Positions 1 through 5,725 of a stretch of DNA of 64,000 nt are shown here, one piece after another (the first letter of the stretch is position 1; each line of letters begins with the position of its first letter). Source of the DNA: Chitinophagales bacterium (GTDB lineage Bacteria; Bacteroidota; Bacteroidia; Chitinophagales; CAIOSU01); NCBI GenBank assembly GCA_040877935.1, contig JBBDNB010000057.1, positions 22,141 to 86,140 of the forward strand, written 5' to 3'. A program made the position numbers and the translations under genes. The notes below the pieces were generated by a model, which was not told the DNA's origin, did not search any database, and worked only from the letters and a program-made list of their open reading frames with translations.

Positions 1-1
1 A

Positions 2-38
2 GTTTCAATTCTATTTTTTCTGAAAGTGGCATTGGAAG
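2..38 (-). CRISPR. Outlying degenerate CRISPR repeat
   Basis: This is a full-length copy of the array repeat with two mismatches near one end: GCATTGGAAG where the array has GCTTGGGAAG. It is separated from the main array by 239 bp of non-repeat DNA. It lies at the leader-distal side, where repeats normally decay. The array may continue beyond the window edge. Confidence 0.85.
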
Positions 39-277
39 CTGATGTGCTGATGATTTGATTTGCAGATCAATTTTTTTTGTCCTAAATCCGGTTTGTCATG
101 CTATCACTATGGTAGTATATTGTGATGAATCTAAATTTTAGACATGGTTAAATCCATGCGGTGATGGTATGACTTGACTTGTAGCAAAGGATTTACCAAT
201 AGTAAAATGGATAATAGCCCAGGAATTGATTTCCAAATGCAACTCCCAATTAAACGATATTATTCTTGGCCATTTAC
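39..277. other. Non-repeat segment separating two parts of the CRISPR array
   Basis: This 239-bp stretch separates the outlying repeat from the first repeat of the main array. No convincing repeat copy, open reading frame or inverted-repeat end is visible in it. The length does not equal a whole number of repeat-spacer units. It may be a decayed part of the array or inserted DNA; the sequence does not decide. Confidence 0.5.
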
Positions 278-1417
278 AATTCAATTCTATTTTTTCTGAA
301 AGTAGCTTGGGAAGATTCCTGCTTAGTATAGCTCTAATCTACTTCGGTTAGTTTCAATTCTATTTTTTCTGAAAGTAGCTTGGGAAGACCATTAGCGGCA
401 ATACCAGCCAATAACCACCCAGGTTTCAATTCTATTTTTTCTGAAAGTAGCTTGGGAAGTATCCAGGCGTTTCATCAAAAAATCAGAATGCCCCAGTTTC
501 AATTCTATTTTTTCTGAAAGTGGCTTGGGAAGTAAAAACGACTCAGACTAATATGTACATTGATGAAAGTTTCAATTCTATTTTTTCTGAAAGTAGCTTG
601 GGAAGATAGAAGCCGTGCATAGTCGGGTAATGGAACACCAATATTTCAATTCTATTTTTTCTGAAAGTAGCTTGGGAAGCTGTGCGCCTCTACTGTGGAG
701 CTGTGGCCAATATCGGATTTCAATTCTATTTTTTCTGAAAGTAGCTTGGGAAGTCAAGGTTATAACCCGTGCATTTTTTATTACGGGTGTATTTCAATTC
801 TATTTTTTCTGAAAGTGGCTTGGGAAGTTAGTAATTGAATCAATCTGAAAATCCCTTGGTGCAAATTTCAATTCTATTTTTTCTGAAAGTGGCTTGGGAA
901 GTATTCAATGGTATCAGGTGAAGATAACACCAATGAAAATTTCAATTCTATTTTTTCTGAAAGTGGCTTGGGAAGAACCGGCCTACCCTCAATTCGTGCC
1001 TGCTGCCTTAATTATTTCAATTCTATTTTTTCTGAAAGTGGCTTGGGAAGAAAGCTCTTCCTTCAGGCGTTTTTCCAGTGCCTGGATTTCAATTCTATTT
1101 TTTCTGAAAGTGGCTTGGGAAGCTTGGCTTTTCTTTACTGGTTTCATACTGTAAAAATTATTTCAATTCTATTTTTTCTGAAAGTGGCTTGGGAAGATTC
1201 TCCATTTTTCATATCCAATATATTCCCCTTTGATTTCAATTCTATTTTTTCTGAAAGTGGCTTGGGAAGTTCTTTTGTAAGGTTTTATTTCTTTGGTCTC
1301 CTTAACATTTCAATTCTATTTTTTCTGAAAGTGGCTTGGGAAGATTTCACTTTGACCGGTGGCAATTCGCCTCTGTTCAAATTTCAATTCTATTTTTTCT
1401 GAAAGTGGCTTGGGAAG
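278..1417 (-). CRISPR. CRISPR array, 16 contiguous 37-nt repeats with 15 spacers
   Basis: Sixteen repeats begin at 278, 351, 423, 496, 569, 643, 717, 791, 865, 939, 1014, 1086, 1160, 1233, 1307 and 1381, with a period of 72-75 and spacers of 35-38 nt. On the plus strand each starts (G/A)TTTCAATTCTA and ends GCTTGGGAAG. Read on the minus strand the unit ends in ATTGAAA(C/T), the 8-nt 5' handle typical of type I-B crRNAs. Transcription is therefore inferred on the minus strand, from a leader at 1418 upward and in the same direction as the cas genes. Leader-proximal repeats are identical; distal ones carry substitutions. The translated repeats that appear in forward frames are not genes. Confidence 0.97.
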
Positions 1418-1611
1418 CCGATGCTTTGCCCAAACCTATGTAAATCTTGATTTTGCTTAGTTTTTCCAATTTTTATTTCCCTGTTTTTCATCATGTCAAA
1501 GAACGTTTTTTGCTTTGTTTTTAAAATTTTCCGTATTGGATATGCTTTTCAATAAAGGCTTTCAGCTCCATTTTTATAGTTTTTAAAATAATTTTGAACC
1601 CGGAAAACAGC
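1418..1611 (-). promoter_or_regulatory. CRISPR leader
   Basis: This AT-rich, gene-free stretch lies between the cas4 stop and the first conserved repeat, where a leader is expected for a minus-strand array. It contains homopolymeric A/T runs. A match to the Bacteroidota -7 element, TAGGTTTG, lies at 1438-1431, 14 nt before the first repeat. No good -33 TTTG is found 19-21 nt upstream, so the promoter assignment is tentative. The leader role itself follows from the orientation and the greater repeat conservation on this side. Confidence 0.6.
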
Positions 1612-2187
1612 TTATTGAATGCAGATATTCCTATAAGTGCAATTTAAGCATCTGCGCTTGAATTTTGTAGCTTTTGGATAATAATTTTGCCCAATTATTT
1701 TAAGCATGGCATCCATACTTTTCCTGATTTCCGCTTTGCTTTCCTCGGGGATGGGCACTTCCACAATTTTGTTGGATGAGCGGGTATAAACCAAAAAGCC
1801 CCTGTTGACCTTTTCCCCGAAATTTTCCTCTATCAGCAGGGCGTAGCAGTACAATTGTTGTTGGTAGGTTTCGTAAACCCGATCTTTCCATTCGGCAAAT
1901 TTGTAATCCAATGGAGCGAATGTACCGTCTTCCAACTCAAGTACCTCGTCTATTTTTCCGCGCAGACCGGGCATGCCCAGATACTGATCCAGCCACTTTT
2001 CCTTTACTCCGATTTTTTTGCGCAGGTAATTTTTATTGCGCTCCAGTTTTTCATTGTGCATCTGCCGGCCCCGCTGTACTTTGTAGAATTTTTCCTCAAA
2101 TTGCGGTATGCGCAGTACATATTCAAAATAGGTATAGCGCGGGCAGTAGAGATATTCTATAATCTGTGAGGGATAAAAACTATGCAT
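1612..2187 (-). CDS. cas4: CRISPR-associated exonuclease Cas4
   Basis: This is a 191-residue RecB-family nuclease that in known systems trims prespacers and checks the PAM with Cas1-Cas2. C15 near the N-terminus and C180, C183, C189 at the C-terminus form the 4Fe-4S cluster set. Nuclease motifs are H44, D80 in GKIDEV, D94-x-K96 in LDYKF and Q111xxxY115. The start overlaps the cas2 stop by one base (TGATG), so the two are probably translationally coupled. It is the last cas gene before the leader. Finding cas4 after cas2 rather than before cas1 is less usual for I-B loci. Confidence 0.95.
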   Translation of the reverse strand: MHSFYPSQIIEYLYCPRYTYFEYVLRIPQFEEKFYKVQRGRQMHNEKLERNKNYLRKKIGVKEKWLDQYLGMPGLRGKIDEVLELEDGTFAPLDYKFAEWKDRVYETYQQQLYCYALLIEENFGEKVNRGFLVYTRSSNKIVEVPIPEESKAEIRKSMDAMLKIIGQNYYPKATKFKRRCLNCTYRNICIQ

Positions 2188-2477
2188 CAGAACAGGAGGG
2201 CTTTTACTTCATCGCTTACCAATTTTTCGTCAAAGGCCTGTCCCAGCATGGCACAGCTTTTCAGTTGGTCTTTGTTCATGTTGAAAATATAGACCTTATC
2301 TTTTTCCTCATTAATGAGTTCTTCGATTTCCAGTTGCAGGCTGTCCCTTTCGTTGGCATTGAGCGTGCCGAGAAAACAGGAATACTGTACCCTGTAGAGC
2401 CCCGCCTGTTTGCAGATTTTGGCCACTTTTGTCCGTGCCCTGTCTTCTTCAATGTCGTATAGCACCCAAATGATCAT
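2187..2477 (-). CDS. cas2: CRISPR-associated endonuclease Cas2
   Basis: This 96-residue ferredoxin-fold protein is the dimeric core of the Cas1-Cas2 integrase. The N-terminal strand MIIWVLYDIEED carries the conserved aspartate D8, and the length is normal for the family. It overlaps cas4 by one base. Upstream it is separated from cas1 by about 540 bp that hold a four-helix-bundle gene and its repeats, whereas cas1 and cas2 are normally adjacent. Expression may therefore depend on read-through across the insert or on a promoter within it. Confidence 0.95.
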   Translation of the reverse strand: MIIWVLYDIEEDRARTKVAKICKQAGLYRVQYSCFLGTLNANERDSLQLEIEELINEEKDKVYIFNMNKDQLKSCAMLGQAFDEKLVSDEVKALLF

Positions 2478-2508
2478 GGTTTGTTATGTTTTGAATGGTA
2501 GAATGATA

Positions 2509-2522
2509 GAAGGTTGGAATGA
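2509..2522 (+). repeat. Inverted repeat flanking the four-helix-bundle gene, left copy
   Basis: GAAGGTTGGAATGA lies between the cas2 start and the 3' end of the four-helix-bundle gene. An exact reverse complement sits at 2976-2989 on the other side. The copy is embedded in a GAATG-rich stretch (2492-2529). Together the copies delimit a unit of about 480 bp. Confidence 0.75.
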
Positions 2523-2546
2523 GTGAATGTTGTTGGGTACATTTTT

Positions 2547-2936
2547 TCAGGTTTTGTTTTGATTGAATTTTTGGCGCATTGTTTTATTTGCTTTTGCTAT
2601 AATAGATAAAACTTCATTGTATTTTAAATGGAGCAATCTTGTTTCATTTATAAGTTTTGGGCAGATTTCCATCAAGATTTCGAGCCAAAAAAGGGTTTCA
2701 TCCGCTTCTTCTTCTATTTTCATTTTCGAGTACATTGCTTTTTCAGAAATTGCCCTGAATGCTGCCCTGTAATTTGCCCCTACGGAGGTTGCGCTTTTCA
2801 CAATTTGATAATTGATTACCTGAAGTTCTTTTCGGTTTTCAAATTTTTGAGTGTAGCGAATCAGTTCTATCGCCAATGATTTTGTGCGTTTCTTCATGTT
2901 TTCTACAAACTCTATTTTTGATTTCCTCTCGTACAT
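2547..2936 (-). CDS. Four-helix-bundle protein (S23/IVP/Avd family) inside the cas operon
   Basis: This 129-residue, mostly helical protein resembles the four-helix-bundle family (TIGR02436/PF05635). The family includes proteins encoded in 23S rRNA intervening sequences and the Avd accessory factor of diversity-generating retroelements. Visible family features are the IVNYQIVKSATSVGANYRAA-like segment in the second helix (about residues 41-60) and the acidic EEADETLFWLEIL segment (about 75-87). The function of most members is unknown. It sits between cas1 and cas2 in the same orientation and is flanked by inverted GAAGGTTGGAATGA copies. It therefore looks like an inserted unit rather than a cas gene. 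M14 (position 2897) is an alternative start. Confidence 0.85.
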   Translation of the reverse strand: MYERKSKIEFVENMKKRTKSLAIELIRYTQKFENRKELQVINYQIVKSATSVGANYRAAFRAISEKAMYSKMKIEEEADETLFWLEILMEICPKLINETRLLHLKYNEVLSIIAKANKTMRQKFNQNKT

Positions 2937-2975
2937 ATCTATAAGTTTTAATTATTTCGGCATTCAAACATTCCT

Positions 2976-2989
2976 TCATTCCAACCTTC
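2976..2989 (-). repeat. Inverted repeat flanking the four-helix-bundle gene, right copy
   Basis: On the minus strand this reads GAAGGTTGGAATGA, identical to the plus-strand copy at 2509-2522. It directly adjoins the 16-bp tandem repeats that run into the end of cas1. Confidence 0.75.
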
Positions 2990-2990
2990 G

Positions 2991-3038
2991 GCCATTCCCT
3001 CACTCAGCCATTCCCTCACTCAGCCATTCCCTCATCCA
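2991..3038 (-). repeat. Three 16-bp tandem repeats running into the cas1 3' end
   Basis: Plus-strand units GCCATTCCCTCACTCA lie at 2991-3006 and 3007-3022, with a diverged third unit at 3023-3038. The cas1 stop codon is inside the second unit, so the last seven sense codons of cas1 are made of this repeat. Confidence 0.85.
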
Positions 3039-4038
3039 CTTTCTCCTTCTCAATCAACTCATTCGCAAATTTATGCGCTTCCATTTGCAGGGCGTTCATC
3101 CGTGTTTGGTTGCGGCCAGAGTAGCGAATTTTTTCACTGTCCAGATAATCCAAGTAGGGCGTTACAAAAAATGCTTTCCCTTCTTCATTGAGCGAAACAC
3201 CTCCCTGCCATTCGCCAAAGAATTTTTTGTTGATTTTCTTTCCCGTAAAAAGCCTGAATACGAAGCGTTCTGCATAGATTCTGTAGGGTTCGATAAAATC
3301 AAAAACCAAGCTTTTGGTATTGTAGTCGTCCCTGTGCATAAAGCCCACATAGGGATCGAGCCCGGCAAGCATCAGTGATCGTTCAATCCGGCTATAAAGA
3401 ATGCCATAGGCATAATTGAGCATGGCATTGAATGGGTTTTTTGCGGGGCGGTAGCTTCTGCCGCTAAAGGCAAACTCATCGGGCATACAAAGTGAAAGTG
3501 CGGAAAAATATTGGCGGCCTGCCGATCCTTCCCAACCCCGCAATGATTCGGCAATTTCTGCAACGGTAGCCGCTTCGCATTCCTTTATTTTTTTGCTGAA
3601 ATCAACAATAGCTCCCGATTTTTCATCCAGTTGAGCATGCAGTTGGCTGCGGTGTTTTTTCAGGTCTTGCAAAAAATCGCTCTGGTTTTCCAATTTTTTC
3701 AAGAGCCAATTTTTTACCCATTTCAGGCCATCGCTGTTGAGGGAAACTTCTAGTTGTCTTTTGCGGATTTTTACCGTGCTGCCCAATTTACTGTGCCAAA
3801 ATCTACCCATGGGGTGGCCATTGTTTTCCACTACAACAATATCGATATTGTTTTTCAGGGCCAGGGCAATGGCATCGGTGCTCAGGGCGGAGCCTTTGGA
3901 CATAACAATGGAACTGACCTTGTGCGCGGCCACATGTTCGATCTTTGCAGCGTCTTTCTTTTCCTCCCTTACTTTTATTTTAAACATGTCGTCTTTTACA
4001 TGTAAATAAGTGCCGTAGGTATTGATGAATATTTGCAT
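3016..4038 (-). CDS. cas1: CRISPR-associated integrase Cas1
   Basis: This 340-residue protein is the metal-dependent integrase that inserts spacers at the leader end. The catalytic set is visible: E170 in LRGWEGSAGRQYF, H235 in GFMHRDDYN, and the D247/E250 region in VFDFIEPYR. Length and domain order (N-terminal beta domain, C-terminal helical domain) are normal. The extreme C-terminus (VDEGMAE) is encoded by a 16-bp tandem repeat from the neighbouring insert, so it has probably been replaced compared with relatives. A 214-bp gap separates it from cas6 upstream, so it may have its own promoter. Confidence 0.97.
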   Translation of the reverse strand: MQIFINTYGTYLHVKDDMFKIKVREEKKDAAKIEHVAAHKVSSIVMSKGSALSTDAIALALKNNIDIVVVENNGHPMGRFWHSKLGSTVKIRKRQLEVSLNSDGLKWVKNWLLKKLENQSDFLQDLKKHRSQLHAQLDEKSGAIVDFSKKIKECEAATVAEIAESLRGWEGSAGRQYFSALSLCMPDEFAFSGRSYRPAKNPFNAMLNYAYGILYSRIERSLMLAGLDPYVGFMHRDDYNTKSLVFDFIEPYRIYAERFVFRLFTGKKINKKFFGEWQGGVSLNEEGKAFFVTPYLDYLDSEKIRYSGRNQTRMNALQMEAHKFANELIEKEKVDEGMAE

Positions 4039-4181
4039 AATTGTTTATGAATAAATTTATAGTTGAATTCTAAAGACCTGTATTAAAGTTATAAAAATAA
4101 TATTTTATAGAAATAAGGGGGGCAGAATAGTCAGTTGCAGAAAAATATGTGTATTGGAAATCTGATCAAAAAAGCCAGATG

Positions 4182-4226
4182 GTTTTTCTGTCTGAAAAAC
4201 AAGAAAGGTTTTCAATTTCTTTCTTG
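4182..4226 (-). terminator. Two small hairpins after cas6
   Basis: GTTTTTC (4182-4188) pairs with GAAAAAC (4194-4200). CAAGAAAG (4200-4207) pairs with CTTTCTTG (4219-4226). Both follow the cas6 stop in the cas6 transcript. The U-tract is poor, so termination or partial attenuation before cas1 is only a possibility. Confidence 0.3.
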
Positions 4227-4252
4227 GAATACAAGAAGATTTATCGCCAGAA

Positions 4253-4927
4253 TCAACTGAGCTTTCGAATGCTGCCGAATCCCCTGGACACTGAACGCCC
4301 GATGCCTATTCCATTGGGAAGAAGGGCATTGAGCACAAATTTTCCGCTAAAGGCCTTCATGGTATTGTCCTTGAATTTGGTGGATTTTTCCTGAACCTCT
4401 ACTTTGGCCATCAATCGTTCATCGGCCTTTAGCTGTAAATCAATATTGGTGAAAAAGCTCAATACCTGGCCTATGAGGATACTGTTGAGCATGGCCGTTT
4501 TTTCATTGGGGTCTTTCATTTGAATGTACGCCTGGTGATTTTTCTGGTTGAGTGCCATCCAAAGCGTGTCGAACTGGTATTCGTGCAGTTGATTGCTGTA
4601 GCCTGTTTCCACTACATGATGCTCAATATTTTTTGAATGAATGGGGTAGCTTTGTCCATCGAGCTGTAGTTGTTTTGTTTTTAGAAATAGTTGGGGCAGT
4701 AATTCAGCACCTTCATTAATGCCGACCAAAACGGGGATGCCGCTGAGGACTTTGTACTGCACGACAGGATATTTGTACCTGAATTGTCCATCTGCATAGT
4801 GGTTGTGCAAAACGGGTGAATGTTCTTTGAACAGATTTCCAAAATAGCCACGCAATTTGTGTGCATCGCGAGTTTTAAGTTTGATTTCCGGAAAGCTGAT
4901 TTTGGTAATGCTGATTGATTTGTTCAT
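4253..4927 (-). CDS. cas6: CRISPR repeat endoribonuclease Cas6
   Basis: A product of 224 residues cuts the pre-crRNA within each repeat and generates the 5' handle seen in the array. The C-terminus has the glycine-rich loop typical of Cas6, GIGIGRSVSRGFGSIRK. An HNHYADGQFRYKYP segment near residue 40 is a candidate for the active-site histidine region. The reading frame extends upstream to 4981, but those 18 codons are formed by a REP palindrome. ATG 4927 (MNKSISITKI) is therefore preferred. A transposase unit separates it from cas3. The assignment rests on the glycine-rich loop and on context. Confidence 0.85.
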   Translation of the reverse strand: MNKSISITKISFPEIKLKTRDAHKLRGYFGNLFKEHSPVLHNHYADGQFRYKYPVVQYKVLSGIPVLVGINEGAELLPQLFLKTKQLQLDGQSYPIHSKNIEHHVVETGYSNQLHEYQFDTLWMALNQKNHQAYIQMKDPNEKTAMLNSILIGQVLSFFTNIDLQLKADERLMAKVEVQEKSTKFKDNTMKAFSGKFVLNALLPNGIGIGRSVSRGFGSIRKLS

Positions 4928-4951
4928 GGGTAGGATTTTTTGTTCAATTTC

Positions 4952-4990
4952 ATTCATACTATGGCTCAAAGTCATAGTCATAGTATGAAT
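4952..4990. repeat. REP-like palindrome, left of the RAYT gene
   Basis: ATTCATACTATG (4952-4963) pairs exactly with CATAGTATGAAT (4979-4990) around an imperfect centre that contains AGTCATAG. It shares its ATACTATG arm with the palindromes at 5279 and 5679. It lies between the transposase stop and the likely cas6 start. Confidence 0.8.
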
Positions 4991-5005
4991 CGGGAACGGT
5001 CTGTT

Positions 5006-5650
5006 TTAAACTATTTTCACATCATAAGACTGTTTGATAAACTCTTTAGGGTTATCGGGTATGTATAAGTATTTACTTGCGATAGATTTATTACAGAGTT
5101 TCCCATTTCTAATTCCTGCATAATCCCTGAAAGAACTCATTTCCCAGTCTTCCATCTTTTTTACAAGACCTGCTTTTAAGGGATTTTGATGAATGTAGTG
5201 AAAACAGGTGAATGGGTATTGGTTGATGTTGTCAAGGTCCAAAGTGGTGGCACGACTCTGAGGTGTACTGATCTTACGGTTTCCAGTGATACTATGACTC
5301 CTAGTCATAGTATCACTGGAAACGTTACCGCCCGGAAATTCCAGGGGCTTTATTTTGCTGTGTTGTTGAAACAAGGAGCCAATCCTGTCTTCCTGTTTGT
5401 TAATGGCTCTTGCATATGATCTTAACATCACTCTCAGGTCATTACTGAATTTTTCCCCAGCTATATTTGATTTTGAATAACAAAGCCAATGAAAGTGATT
5501 GGGCATCAAGCACCAGGCAATCAGGTGCATATGCGGTAGGATATGGATACGCAGCTTTTCGAGGAAATAAAGATAGTTTTCACGGCTGAAGAAAATCTTT
5601 TGCCGATTGTTGCCCCGGTTGTAGATGTGAAAAAATTGATTGGGCTGCAT
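5006..5650 (-). CDS. REP-associated tyrosine transposase (RAYT, IS200/Y1 family)
   Basis: This 214-residue Y1/HUH-type transposase of the TnpA-REP kind cuts and joins single-stranded DNA at REP palindromes. The N-terminus has the family opening FFHIYNRGNNRQKIFF. The HUH metal site is MPNHFHWL (about residues 49-56), and YIHQNPLKAGLV (about 153-164) holds the conserved C-terminal region. REP-like palindromes lie on both sides and a third lies inside the gene. That internal palindrome encodes about residues 109-124, between the two motifs, so the protein carries an extra segment there. The unit sits between cas3 and cas6 in the same direction. The frame is intact, but activity is unknown. Confidence 0.92.
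   Translation of the reverse strand: MQPNQFFHIYNRGNNRQKIFFSRENYLYFLEKLRIHILPHMHLIAWCLMPNHFHWLCYSKSNIAGEKFSNDLRVMLRSYARAINKQEDRIGSLFQQHSKIKPLEFPGGNVSSDTMTRSHSITGNRKISTPQSRATTLDLDNINQYPFTCFHYIHQNPLKAGLVKKMEDWEMSSFRDYAGIRNGKLCNKSIASKYLYIPDNPKEFIKQSYDVKIV
5279..5323. repeat. REP-like palindrome inside the RAYT coding sequence
   Basis: A 45-bp perfect palindrome has 21-bp arms and a 3-nt centre (CCT at 5300-5302). The arms contain AGTGATACTATGACT. Its length is a multiple of three, so the frame is kept. It encodes roughly VSSDTMTRSHSITGN in the transposase. The core ATACTATGACT matches the flanking REP at 5679-5721. Confidence 0.9.
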
Positions 5651-5678
5651 GGTTTTGTTTTAGAGGTCATTCTTACTA

Positions 5679-5721
5679 TAGCCACTCATACTATGACTCT
5701 GAGTCATAGTATGAGTGGCTA
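5679..5721. repeat. REP-like palindrome between RAYT and cas3
   Basis: A 43-bp perfect palindrome has 21-bp arms around a single T at 5700. The arm contains CACTCATACTATGACTC. Imperfect pairing continues outward (TCATTCT on the left, AGAATGA on the right). The cas3 stop codon begins five bases beyond its edge. Confidence 0.92.
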
Positions 5722-5725
5722 ATGC

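Noticed and set aside
60..100. A possible decayed CRISPR repeat (GATCAATTTTTTTTG) in the 239-bp gap
   Set aside because: Similarity is limited to T-rich bases and the spacing does not fit the 73-bp period.
615..1402. Open frames with repeated FNSIFSESGLG or ISILFFLKVAWE segments
   Set aside because: They are translations of the CRISPR repeats; the period equals repeat plus spacer and there is no coding character between.
4928..4981. Longer Cas6 start with N-terminus MTMTLSHSMNEIEQ
   Set aside because: These codons fall largely in the REP palindrome; ATG 4927 gives a normal start.
5186..5419. Plus-strand open frame across the RAYT gene
   Set aside because: It mirrors the transposase gene, and its SSDTMTPSHSITGN segment is the palindrome read from the other strand.
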